A stretch of 64,000 nt of DNA from Didymella arachidicola (Eukaryota > Ascomycota > Dothideomycetes > Pleosporales > Didymellaceae). Under the pieces are notes generated by a model. That model ran no database searches and was not told where the DNA came from. It saw only the letters and a list, made by a program, of their open reading frames with translations. Within the stretch, counting starts at the first letter, position 1. Each line of letters starts with the position of its first letter. The translations under genes and the position numbers were made by a program. Where the stretch lies: positions 868,001 through 932,000 of the forward strand of contig CM049986.1 of assembly GCA_016630955.3 (NCBI GenBank), read 5' to 3'. Below, piece after piece: positions 1 through 9,562 of this stretch.

Positions 1-17
1 GACTAACGAATTTGCAG

Positions 18-175
18 AAATCTCCTTTGACGGCTGGTCTCGCGTCAAATCTGCACACAGCTCCGGCGGCTCTGCGCGCGGCGCCAAGCGCAGCGGCTCT
101 CCGCTCGTGCGCGGCGTGGACAAGAAGTCTCGCAGCGAGCACTCCACATCCTCCATGTCCCTCGACGGCATCTAG
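18..175 (+). CDS. 3' terminal exon of an unidentified gene (partial)
   Basis: The window opens on the end of an intron: a CTAAC branch point (3-7) and a TTGCAG acceptor ending at 17. The following exon is open to a TAG at 173-175. It enters with two bases that complete a codon and encodes about 52 residues rich in Ser, Arg, Gly and Lys (GWSRVKSAHSSGGSARG...), ending SMSLDGI. This composition suggests a disordered C-terminal tail. The rest of the gene lies left of the window, so no family can be assigned. It converges on the RNase H2B gene. Confidence 0.7.
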
Positions 176-536
176 CTGCTTGATCCGTTCTTGATTTTTT
201 GCATCGAGCGTTGGGTAGCTCCATCATATACGACACCCGCCCTAGCGGTTAGGCGTATATGTACTACCGCGCTCGCACCTTGGTTTCTCACCGGCGTTTC
301 GGGACTTGGACTTAGCGACTCACTCGGGATACCCAGCATTTATGCGCTTTGTAGGTGGGGCTTGTCCTGCTGGAGAGGGGAGGGGATGGCATTGCGTGTG
401 CAATTTTAGCTGGGAGAATAAATTCAATGAGATTAACATGAATCATCGTTTGAATCCATTGCAGCTATTTACTCAATTGCTGTGATCCGACACTCTCCGC
501 GGTTCCCCAACTAATCCAATCCACAATCATCACCCC
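176..536. other. Intergenic, convergent 3' ends
   Basis: This gap lies between the 3' ends of two converging genes. An AATAAA-like hexamer near 418 (GAGAATAAATTC) could serve as a polyadenylation signal for the left gene. I see no other structure. Confidence 0.5.
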
Positions 537-1811
537 TCACCCCTCCTTCCCCCTCACCCCAAAAAAATCACTCATCTTCCTCATCCCCCTCGTATCCACC
601 TTCCTCAGCCTCTTCACCCCCAGACTCTCATTCCTCTTTTTTACATTTTCCTCGTCCCTCTTCCGCTTCTTCTCCTCCCGCTCCGCCAACTTCTCCTCGT
701 CAATCTCAACCGCGCGCTTGCGGCTGATGTTGTCGCTGATGCTGCGGAGGGACGCCGCGGAGGCTTTGAGAGAAGCGAGGGTCGTGAGGTGGGTGGTTAG
801 GGGGGTGAAGTCGGGGGTTGGGAGGGTGGAGGAGGAGGAGGAGAGGAGGGTTGTGAGATGTGTGGCTAGTTGGGGAGGGAGGTAGGATGTAGTGAGGTAG
901 GTTAGTGCTGTGCGGAGGCGGAGGAGGTGGGGGATGTTGTCTGGTGTGTGGAAGGTGGGTTTCGAGGGCGAGTTTGCTTCGTCTGGGGTCGTGAGGTCTG
1001 TTGCCGGGCTCTCCGGTGTCGTCTGGCTGGTGGTGGTGGATACACTCGAGTCCTCCCGCTGGATGCTCATGATGGGTACTGAGAGCGCCGTCTTGACAAA
1101 CTTTTCTTCCATGCTGGGCGGGAGCCCGTGAGCGATCATGTGCTCTGCTTTCTTCATCAAAACCGCGAGGAGCTTGCTGTGCGATAGCCTGTACATGGTC
1201 TCGTCGCCAGCGTCGACTGTGTCGCAGAGCATCCGCATCTTCTTCTCCACCATGCCCCTGAGGGATGGGTGTTGCGCGAGCAGTGCCTTCCAGTGCGGTG
1301 ACGAAGCGCCCAGTTTATCCGTGTAGTCGTCGAGCTCGAGGAAGAGTTGTTTCTCCTCTTTTGCAGAGCTTGGTGCAAGCGCGGGTAGCAGCAGGAAGAG
1401 CAGGTCAATCGGTGTTGCGAGGAATAGACTGGCGTCTTTGGCGACAAAACCGCTTCCCAGCCCGGCCTCTGCGTCGGCTTCTCCCTCTTTGCTCTCTGTA
1501 GCTTGGTTTTGTGTGCTGCCTTGTGTGCTGCGAGCGTCTTGACGCGTGATCAGCCAGCTCCTGCATGCTTTCCTTGGCGCGGCAATGCGCGTGAACTCGT
1601 AGAAGCCTTTCGACGGGCAGAAGTAGTAGCGTGATGGTGTTTCGGTGGCAGGATTGTCGAGGGTGACTATGCGGGCATCGCTCGATGTGTCTCTGGGGAG
1701 GACGAAGAGCTTTGGCGGGTTCGACGTGGCTTCTGGCAGTGGTTTCGTCGAGGACGGTGTTGGCTCTGGCGTGGGTTCCTTTGGCGCGGGTTTGGCGCGG
1801 GTTCTTGCCAT
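537..1811 (-). CDS. RNH202: Ribonuclease H2 subunit B
   Basis: Single-exon gene of 424 residues starting at the ATG at 1811-1809 (MARTRAKPAPKEPTPEPTP). The frame stays open further upstream but has no in-frame ATG. The middle matches the Ydr279p/RNASEH2B family: an N-terminal region with LFVLPRDTSSDARIVTLDNP and YYFCPSKGFYEF, then a helical winged-helix part (LDDYTDKLGASSPHWKALL, MYRLSHSKLLAVLMKKAEHM). RNase H2 removes RNA:DNA hybrids and single ribonucleotides from DNA; subunit B is a structural subunit. The C terminus carries a basic coil and then MRKMSDFFGV, which resembles the PCNA-interacting (PIP) box at the C terminus of human RNASEH2B. It is divergent to MCM10, with which it shares a promoter. 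The identification rests on recalled family motifs. Confidence 0.88.
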   Translation of the reverse strand: MARTRAKPAPKEPTPEPTPSSTKPLPEATSNPPKLFVLPRDTSSDARIVTLDNPATETPSRYYFCPSKGFYEFTRIAAPRKACRSWLITRQDARSTQGSTQNQATESKEGEADAEAGLGSGFVAKDASLFLATPIDLLFLLLPALAPSSAKEEKQLFLELDDYTDKLGASSPHWKALLAQHPSLRGMVEKKMRMLCDTVDAGDETMYRLSHSKLLAVLMKKAEHMIAHGLPPSMEEKFVKTALSVPIMSIQREDSSVSTTTSQTTPESPATDLTTPDEANSPSKPTFHTPDNIPHLLRLRTALTYLTTSYLPPQLATHLTTLLSSSSSTLPTPDFTPLTTHLTTLASLKASAASLRSISDNISRKRAVEIDEEKLAEREEKKRKRDEENVKKRNESLGVKRLRKVDTRGMRKMSDFFGVRGKEG

Positions 1812-1813
1812 GT

Positions 1814-1889
1814 CTGCTGGCAATATCTGTTTCTGCTGGCGATATCTGTTTCTGCTGGCGATATCGGTGTCTGCTGGAGATATTCGACT
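1814..1889. repeat. 19-bp tandem repeat, about 4 copies, in RNH202 5' leader
   Basis: The 19-base unit CTGCTGGCGATATCTGTTT occurs at 1814-1832 (one mismatch), 1833-1851 and 1852-1870, with a degenerate fourth copy from 1871. The array ends two bases upstream of the RNH202 start codon on the minus strand, so it is most likely transcribed 5' UTR. Its copy number may vary between strains. Confidence 0.85.
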
Positions 1890-1944
1890 GTCAATTGTTT
1901 GGGTGCCAATGCAAGTGCAATGTTTCTGACCGAGCGTAAGAGGC

Positions 1945-1972
1945 ACGCGAACGCGACGCGCCCGGGACGCGA
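1945..1972. promoter_or_regulatory. Cluster of ACGCG (MCB-like) motifs in the RNH202/MCM10 bidirectional promoter
   Basis: Four ACGCG cores occur within 28 bases (starting at 1945, 1951, 1956 and 1967). ACGCGT-type MluI cell-cycle boxes bind MBF (Mbp1/Swi6-type, called DSC1 in fission yeast) and drive G1/S transcription of replication genes. The cluster sits between two replication-linked genes, which fits. The motifs are seen directly; the regulatory role is inferred. Confidence 0.5.
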
Positions 1973-2020
1973 TCCCTGCCGCTTCATCTGAGACGGTTCC
2001 TGGGCCGCAACCTTAATTGC

Positions 2021-2104
2021 ACGGCAAACAACAAACCTGGAGACGGCACACAACAACCTTGAACGGCAAACAACAACCCGGGAACGGCGAGTCAACACCC
2101 GCCG
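2021..2104. repeat. Degenerate 20-22-bp tandem repeat in shared promoter
   Basis: Four imperfect units begin ACGGC and continue AAACAACAACC-like (starting near 2021, 2043, 2063 and 2084). They lie between the ACGCG cluster and the MCM10 start and probably belong to the MCM10 5' leader or core promoter. Confidence 0.7.
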
Positions 2105-2211
2105 AGCCACCCCAGACGTCCACTCTCTGCCTGCCCACTGCCCTCTGCCGCCTGCAAAGCGCATGAAATGGGTGCGCACGACGACACGCTCCTCTCAACA
2201 CACCAGCGACC

Positions 2212-4723
2212 ATGATCGTGCGGGAGAGCCCCAAGGCCAAGGGTGCGTCCTCCGGCGCCCGCATGCAGACCCCCACTGACTGCCGCAGCTGCGAACAACC
2301 CCCCCAGCTGGCCGCCCAAGTCCCCCTACGAGGCCCTGCTGAGCTCGCCGTCCGGCCGCAAGCGCGACGAAGAGCGCCGCGCCCGCCAGTCCGTGTCGCC
2401 CTCGCCCGCAAAGCGCCGCCCGCTGTCGCTGCAGCCACACGTCCAGTATGACGCCGACACCACCGAAGACGAGGACGAGGAGACGCTGCAGCTGAAGTTG
2501 CAGGCCATCGAGGCGCGCCTGAAGCTCAAGCAGCTGCAAAAGGCACGCAGGGCCGAGCCCGAGACCCGCGCCATTCCCTCGCGCCCGGGCACCGCCGCAG
2601 ACCGCCGCAGGACTGACCTGCGCACGCCAGGCGCCGATGTGCAGGTGCCTGTGTCGCCCATACGGCCCCGCCCGCGCGCAGACGAACCGAGGAGTCCTGC
2701 AAGAGTTCTGCTGGGCATCGACAAGGGCCTCAAGGCATCTGAAGTGAGCCTCAAGCGCCCGGGCCAGTCGCGTGCAAATGGCCTTGCGCGCTCAAACACC
2801 ACCGGCGCAGTAGGCACACCCAGGATCAAGTCGTTCAGCGAGCGCATCGCCGAGAGCAGGAGCAAGGAGAAGCAGCGGGAGGAGAACGAACACAGACATG
2901 AGGAGAGAAGAGCACGAGGCTTCGGTCTGGGCAATGTCGCAGGCATCAAGCGGGAACGCCCACCCTCGTCTCGCGGCTCTTCGTTCACCTCAGACGCCGG
3001 GGCTCGAAGCTCCTTCGCCGACATGCCGCAGGTTCGCAGCTCATTCACAGACATGCCACCGCCCGGGTCAAAAACGCATAGCAGGACTCACAGCCGGCTG
3101 TTGAGCTCCCAAGAATCCCAGCCCACGCCACGTCGAGGATCTGTTCCTGATGCGCGACCGCCAGTATCTGCGTCGAGGCCGTCTTCACAAGACTTCCAGG
3201 CAAAAGCAGTATCCTCCAGCTTCTCCAAGTACGAGCCACCATCGTCCTCGTCGAGCAAGGCCCAGACCAAAGCAACCTCTTCCAGCTTTTCCAAGTACGA
3301 GGAGATTGCGCAGCGCAGCGACAGCTTCGATGGACCTAGCTTCGAGTCTCTATCTGGGCTGCACCTGAAGTCGCGAGAGATGCAACACAGCGTTGTCACC
3401 CGTACCCTGGAGGGCAAGACTGTCTTCACAATACCACAACTCCTGAAAACCGTCAAATCACCCGACTACGATCCGCCAGACTGGGAGAACGACTACGTTG
3501 TGATGGGTGTAATCTGTTCAAAGTCGTCGCCACGCGACACTCAAAACGCAGCTCGCGAGAACTCAAGAGGTGTACAAGAGCGCAAGGACCACGGCAAGTT
3601 CATGGTCATACGGCTGACGGACATGAAATGGGAGCTCGATCTTTTTCTGTTCGATAGCGGTTACGAGCACTTCTGGAAGTTAGCCGTTGGCACACTGGTT
3701 GCTATCCTCAACCCAGACATCATGCCGCCAAAAGATCGCAACAGTGGAAGGTTTTCACTGAAGCTGACCAACTCGGACGATACGGTACTAGAAATCGGTG
3801 TTGCAAGAGATCTGGATTTCTGTCACGCGAAGAAGAAAGACGGCAAGGAGTGCGGCCAGTGGGTTGATGGGCGAAAGACCGAGTTCTGCGAGTTCCATCT
3901 CTCGTTACAAGTCGAGAAGAGCAAAAGAAGTCGCATGGAAATCAATGGCATGGTCGGCACAGGCGGTGGAGGTGGCATGTTTGGGCGCAGAGCTCCAAAT
4001 GGTTTCAAAGGCGACCAGCTGCGCAAAGAGGGCAAGTTTCACGACAGCTATCTGCACGAGACAATGTTCATTGCGCCGAGGCCAGGCGGTGCCGCGCGCA
4101 TGCTCGACAAAGACGAGCAGGGCTTCGAGCGCGGTGCTAGTCGAGAAGAACGTCACCGCAAGCAACTTGCCGCGAAAGAGAAGGAGCGGGATCTAGCCAA
4201 GAAGCTGGGCCAGATGGGTGAAGGTACTACAGGAGGCGATTATCTCAGGAGAAAAGCAGACCCTACAGCCAATCTCTCCACGACAACATCGCAGGTACAG
4301 GCCAACGCACGACAAGAGAAGGCTGCGGAGGCTGACTTCCGTGGCCTCCTCAACCGAAAGGCAGCGGACGTTTCCCTGAATCGAAAAGCGAGTGGTTCCC
4401 TCGTGCCGTCGAAACGAAAACACTCCAATGCCAGCAAGGCGACTGCCAACAGTGCAAGCGAACCTGTCGGTTGGGGTGGTGCTCACAAGCGTGGCCTTGT
4501 CCTCTCACCGCAAAAAGCACCACCTCTTTCGCCCGCCAAGTTTCGACCCGACTCTGCTATGCGCGGGACAAGGGCAGGCAGTCCTGCAAAGAAGAAAGCA
4601 CGTTTACTGCTCCCTGAGAAGGGCATACGTGAGCCTGGCCGCGAGAGTCTCGGGGGCCTTGATATTGGCCTGATCGCAGCTATGGACGTTGACGACGACG
4701 ATGACGACTTGGAAGTTGTGTGA
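2212..4723 (+). CDS. MCM10: Minichromosome maintenance protein 10 (replication initiation)
   Basis: Two exons, 2212-2242 and 2289-4723 (821 residues). The 46-base intron has donor GTGCGT, branch ACTGAC and acceptor CCGCAG. Splicing joins MIVRESPKAK to ANNPPSWPPKSPYEALLSS; the GTG at 2243 is the intron donor, not a start. Mcm10 binds DNA and pol alpha-primase and activates the CMG helicase. After a disordered, basic N-terminal region comes the OB fold (YVVMGVICSKSS, GKFMVIRLTDMKWELDLFLF). A CX9CX11CX2H zinc finger follows (C522, C532, C544, H547), then the conserved HDSYLHETMFIAPRPGG. The C terminus is basic with an acidic end (DVDDDDDDLEVV). It is divergent to RNH202. Confidence 0.92.
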
Positions 4724-5087
4724 TTTTCATAATGTTCGTCATCGACTTTTCTGGATTCTAATGTATGAGGTCAACGCGAAGAAGGATCAAGCAACAATTA
4801 CGGCGTTCAAAATGCAGCCCGCTGATTGGCGGGGCTAAGCGAGGGGTGGGCGAATTTGCGTTTTGGGGTTGGATTACCCTGACAGATACCACCGCAACGA
4901 GTTTCCTAGTGTATAACAGTATCCATAGACCTACCATAGGTCGTCTCTTTGAATCGAGACTTTTGTTGCTGTTTCAAGTCGCACTGCAGAAGTACTAAAA
5001 CACCGCAAAATTATAAGAATTAAACCCATCACCCATTGAAGCAGCAGAGACAGCACGTACCGAAAGTACAACCAGACGTGCTTCGCC
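4724..5087. other. Intergenic between MCM10 and the PBY1-like gene
   Basis: Tandem-gene spacer holding the MCM10 3' UTR and the next gene's promoter and 5' UTR. I see no clear motif beyond AT-rich stretches near 5001-5025. Confidence 0.4.
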
Positions 5088-6443
5088 ATGGCTCCTGCAC
5101 CTACCATCTCAGACGTGCCGATCCATGCACTCGTCAACTATGAGGATCCATACGTGCAGCCGCTTATCCTGTCTGCACTCAAAAAGCGCCTTCCTACGTC
5201 ATCATACAAGCTCATCAAGTCACTGAAGGATTTGCCTTGGTCGACAACCCCATGTCTTCAGTTCGTGCAGTACGAGTCAATTGACTGGGACCATCTCATG
5301 TCCAGTCCCAAGGCTCTGGCGAACGCATACGTCATCCGCAAAGCGTTGATCAGGAAACACTACCTCAGCACGACCATCGCGAACTGGATCACCAAATACC
5401 CTGACAGCGCGCTGAAGAGAGGAGCAAAGCCCAGCGTAGAGTTTGAAGTCGACTATGCGGAATTCTTAGATGATGCGCTTGTCGAAGCCTGGGAGTTGAA
5501 GGAGAGCTGGACGCGCAACGAGCAGTTCGGCGAGGACGAGAAGGAGAAGCGCGAGTGGTGGATCTTGAAGCCGGGGATGAGCGATCGCGGCCAGGGAATT
5601 AGGCTTTTCTCGTCCGAGGAAGAACTCACTGCCATCTTCGAAGAATGGGACCCGGAAAGCGACGACGAGGAAGATGAACAAGACGCCAGGAGCGATAACG
5701 GAGGCGCAGAGAAGGACCAAGGCGACGGCATTATTACAAGCCAACTCCGCCACTTCGTCGCTCAGCCTTACATTCACCCACCCCTCCTCCTCGCGCCGCC
5801 CGGCGAACCATCTCAGCTGAGAAAATTCCACATCAGAACCTATGTCATCGCCTCCGGCGCGCTGCAAGTATTCATCTACAAGCCCATGCTTGCCCTCTTC
5901 GCCGCGCGCGCGTACTCGCCTCCCTGGTCAACCGATTTCGCCTCCGAAGAACAGCGTGAAGACGCTATGCGCGCACACCTCACAAACACCTGTCTACAGG
6001 ACACCGGCGACCGCGAGGGCTCAGTCGGATTGTTCTGGTCACTACCCGATACTATTACCGACCAACCAGACGCGACCGTCAACGCACCGCCCGATTGGAA
6101 AGAGCAGGTCTTCGCGCAGATCAAGGACATCACGGCTGCGACGTTCGAGGCCGCGGCCAGGGGGATGAGCATCCATTTCCAGCCGCTGCCGAATGCGTTT
6201 GAGATCTTTGGGCTGGATTTCATGGTGGGGATTGAGGGGGATGGGGGGCTGAATACGTATTTGCTTGAGGTTAATGCGTTTCCTGACTTCAGGCAGACTG
6301 GTAATGAGTTGAGTGGGATGATTGAGGGGCTGTTTGAGAGCGTTGTGGATGAGGCTATTGTGCCGTTTTTTGGTTTGGGCAGGGAGGATCGGAATCAGGA
6401 GAAGATGGTCAAGGTGCTTGATATCGATCTGGGAAGGCGATAA
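5088..6443 (+). CDS. Tubulin-tyrosine ligase-family (ATP-grasp) protein, PBY1-like
   Basis: Intronless gene of 451 residues starting MAPAPTISDVPIHALVNYED. The TTL/ATP-grasp signatures occur in order: WWILKPGMSDRGQGIRLFSS (nucleotide-binding Lys and glycine-rich turn), an acidic insert (DPESDDEEDEQDARSDNGG), RKFHIRTYVIASG, AHLTNTCLQDTGD, and the metal-binding YLLEVNAFPDFRQTG. This is the TTL region of the yeast P-body-associated protein Pby1, but the SurE-like phosphatase part of Pby1 is absent here. Whether it modifies tubulin is unknown. The identification as a TTL-domain protein is firm; the precise substrate is not. Confidence 0.82.
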   Translation: MAPAPTISDVPIHALVNYEDPYVQPLILSALKKRLPTSSYKLIKSLKDLPWSTTPCLQFVQYESIDWDHLMSSPKALANAYVIRKALIRKHYLSTTIANWITKYPDSALKRGAKPSVEFEVDYAEFLDDALVEAWELKESWTRNEQFGEDEKEKREWWILKPGMSDRGQGIRLFSSEEELTAIFEEWDPESDDEEDEQDARSDNGGAEKDQGDGIITSQLRHFVAQPYIHPPLLLAPPGEPSQLRKFHIRTYVIASGALQVFIYKPMLALFAARAYSPPWSTDFASEEQREDAMRAHLTNTCLQDTGDREGSVGLFWSLPDTITDQPDATVNAPPDWKEQVFAQIKDITAATFEAAARGMSIHFQPLPNAFEIFGLDFMVGIEGDGGLNTYLLEVNAFPDFRQTGNELSGMIEGLFESVVDEAIVPFFGLGREDRNQEKMVKVLDIDLGRR

Positions 6444-8075
6444 GAAGCTCGCTCCGCGGACGCCTGATAACCACGTGTGCTCAGCCTGATGTGTATCGTC
6501 GATATCAGAGATCGTTCCTAGATCCAAATCTATTGAACACACTGGCACTCACTGGATACGTACCTTCAAGTTCAAAAACAAACGGAACTCAAACCAAGGC
6601 GCCTTTGGTTGCGCAGGATCAGGTCGCTTGGAAGCTGGCCGCAAGGACGAAAAGGACGACAAGCTGAGAGAGCAGAGAACATGTCATGTTGGGCCCGTTT
6701 CCCCGGGATAATTGCTTCTAATCTACATGAAGACTTTTAGTAGATCGCGCGGGGAAGAGTGCAACCCTTTCCATGGGTAGGATTGAGCATATTCCAGGCT
6801 ACTCGCTTCAGCGCCTTTGTCGACACTGAACGTTGTATATGGATACATTGCACAACTCGCAGAATCCTGCGTGTGTAAGAAGACTAGAACGTATTCGCAC
6901 AATCTGCAAACAACAACATCTCCATCGAGACCATCGTGTTTCCCCATCACAACTACCTCCTCGGCAGGACAAGGTTGTCACATGTGCTCCATGCTGGTAC
7001 AATATACCGTGGCAACGCCGAGACGGAAGTCAGCGAGGAAATAAGTGCTATAATTCCTAGCTTCGCTTGTTGAAGATCATCCTGCCCGTTTGGTCGTGAA
7101 ACGGGACGATGGGGAAGAACAGTCACAGATCTGATTAGCAAAAGAGCAACGCGTTGATTGGCTGTGTGAGATGCACTATACTCAATTCCAGCACGAGCGA
7201 CTGACGAGTCTTGAATCTAATATTACTGCCACAGGATGTGGAGTTGCCTGAAGACGATAGAGAATATACGGCGAGAACGGTCGGTCTGGTCTTGATGACC
7301 GTGGTGCATGAACTGGACACTTTCCATCGAGTGGGTTATTTCGAAGGTAGTTTTGCCAGCCACGAGGATTCCCGAATCATTCGTATTATCTTGTAGTTTA
7401 GACACAGACTGCTTAGCGTATGCGCGTTGTCTACTTGCCTTCACAATCCTCTTGCAGTACCAGCCTAATGTGGTGATTTCTCGGCAAATTCAACAGCTGT
7501 CTGTTCCGTGCGAGTGACAGAGAGAATGTCTCAGGCAAGGTGAAAGCACACTTCGATCCTAGCATTGAGCAAAGCCGCACTGGTGCAGCCAAGATCCACG
7601 TGCTGACCGCGTTCCCTCCTTGGCTGTTCCCTCTGTTCCCTGCACCTGCCACCTTACAGAGGACTGAATATGTGTAATCGTACTTTCCAGGGCCCAGTTG
7701 CTATCGTTGAGTATTATTCGAGGAGGTCAGCGGCGCCTACTCGAGCGGTTGCGGGATTGTAGCAAGCAGTGTACGGGTCATATGTCTGCTCAGGAGCATC
7801 TCCAGGTAGCAATCATTGCTGGTGTAGCAAGCTCGATGAAGTATATTGCCCGCTGTTCTCGCCTTCACCAGCCTGTTATACTGCTTCTTATAGTGCCCTT
7901 TCGCTGCAGATCGACAAGGCGCTAGCCGATATGTGAGTTCCCCGTCCACAGTGAGGGCAGTGAAGGTCGCACTGCCGAATATATATAATTGCTTTCATCA
8001 AGTTGATGTCTCTCTTCCTGCTTCCTTGACAAGAGAAGACTCAACTACCTCGCGATCAACCCCTCCTCTCTCATC
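6444..8075. other. 1.6-kb region without a convincing gene
   Basis: Only short open frames occur on either strand, with no splice arrangement that gives a recognisable protein. One stretch (about 7234-7396 +) follows an acceptor-like CCACAG and reads DVELPEDDREYTARTVG, but no upstream exon could be found. The last 100 bases serve as promoter for the gene at 8076. Confidence 0.4.
7980..7988 (+). promoter_or_regulatory. TATA-like element upstream of the 8076 gene
   Basis: TATATATAA lies about 90 bases before the ATG at 8076, a normal TATA-to-ATG distance for a short fungal 5' UTR, and is followed by a CT-rich leader. Confidence 0.45.
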
Positions 8076-8684
8076 ATGTCCTCTCCTGCTCCTTCCTCAC
8101 CTGCCGGCAAGGCGGGCCGCGACGGCAAGGCTCCTACTTTTCTTACCGAAAGTCGCATCTCACTGACATACTACAGCGCAGCAAGTCCCTGCTTCTGGCG
8201 ACGGTCTCTCCCGTGAGACCGCGAGGTGGACCTCCGCGTTCACCGCTGACCCTGCACAAGCCTCATTCGTAGCTCACACGCAGCTGGGAACCGTCAAGTA
8301 CCACCGCTGCACGCTCAGCGAGGCCAAGGAGTACGAGCAAGACGGCCATCGCATCTGGGAAGGAGCTACCGGCCGCCTCTGGTGTCCGTTCCCTTCTGCC
8401 ATGTCCACCTATGGCAGCTCACAAGACCCCAACGCCTTTTACAACCAACTCGAGGAGGTCCAGAACGCCGAGAGGGCGCTCGAGGAAGCCGGGCAGTCTG
8501 CCAGTCACGAGGAGTCGCTGGCAGTTGGTAAGTTTCCACATCTCAGCAAGTGGAAGAGTAAAGCTGATGCCTTACAGATATAAGTGAGGACGGCCAGGCC
8601 ACTGACAAGAACTCTGAGGTTGCCTCATCCGAGTCAGCGTCTGTATCTTCTGACGGCGTATTCGACAAGCCCGAGGTGGCTTAG
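8076..8684 (+). CDS. Small hypothetical protein (168 aa), three exons
   Basis: Spliced model 8076-8124, 8177-8527, 8578-8684, total 507 bases. The second intron is standard (GTAAGT, branch GCTGAT, TTACAG, 50 bases). The first needs a GC-AG intron of 52 bases: GACG|GCAAGG, branch ACTGAC, acceptor CTACAG. An identical GCAAGG donor 18 bases upstream is in the same phase and would give 162 residues. The protein starts MSSPAPSSPAGKAGRDA, has a central ordered part (TLSEAKEYEQDGHRIWEG, GRLWCPFPSAMSTYG) and an acidic Ser-rich tail ending DKPEVA. I do not recognise the family. A TATA box, full-length frame and two phase-compatible introns support a real gene. Confidence 0.6.
8125..8176 (+). other. 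Candidate GC-AG intron
   Basis: The donor reads GGCAAGG rather than GT, with branch CACTGACAT and acceptor CTACAG. There is no GT donor in this exon that restores the frame. GC-AG introns are a known minor class of U2 introns. Confidence 0.5.
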
Positions 8685-9562
8685 TCTCTCACAAGGACTC
8701 GCCCAACGCAATGGGCTTGGTAGAAGATTTTCACGATTATATATTCGGTGTGATTCTGCGGTGGACTCTGCTTTAGCGACGGCGAACCGGCGTTTTTGAT
8801 GATACAGTACAACATGAACTTTGATAAATGATTGAAAGGAAGATTTTGAAGCCATCGTACTTGCATCATCTTCAGCTATTTGCAGTTTAGTGACGCTTGT
8901 TGACTCCATGACCATGCTTGCTCGTCACCTTGATCAGCTTCGAAGCCATGACATGCTCCTTGGTGATGCCTCTGTGTCACTGGTGTTCTTGCATGGCCAC
9001 ACGATCAACTGTAAGACTCAGAGCGAGAGCTGGCTGTAACCATCCACACGAAGGTTTGCCTGGAATCAGTGAAAATAACTTTAAAAATTCGTAGGTTTGA
9101 TCAATCAGTTCTCAAATTTGTTTTGATTAAGGTCGGATTATGGTCCACGCATCCCGGTCAGGATGCTGCGGAAGGGACGTTGGACACGCATTTCCCTTCG
9201 GAGCACGCGGACTGCTTTGTTATATCTGTCTTGGCTGCTAGAGTCATTGCTTCGTGCAAAGTGGCATGAGACATGGAGATGTTGTGGTGCAGATCTCGAC
9301 ATGATGAGGCACGCGGTGCAGATGGGCGTAGGGAGGACGACCACGCGAGCAATGACGCACCTCGTTTCTGCAAGATACATGTGACCGACAAAACACCCTA
9401 CGTAGCCCCTATAACGCCCTGCCAGCGCCTCGGTGCGGCCCCGCCAAACACACAGGCAGTCTCAGATTGACCTCTCGCCGCAAGGTCCGCTGATGACGCG
9501 CCGCGACGCTTAGTAGTCGTCAGCGCCGCCCGCAGCCGAAAGTTGATGCTGGAAGCCGCTAA
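8685..9562. other. Intergenic, 0.9 kb
   Basis: No gene or RNA seen. An ATG at 9546, out of frame with the lipase ATG at 9563, opens a short overlapping upstream frame. Confidence 0.4.

Noticed and set aside
2243..2290. GTG at 2243 as MCM10 start
   Set aside because: It is the GTGCGT donor of a 46-base intron; the ATG at 2212 gives a conserved-looking N terminus.
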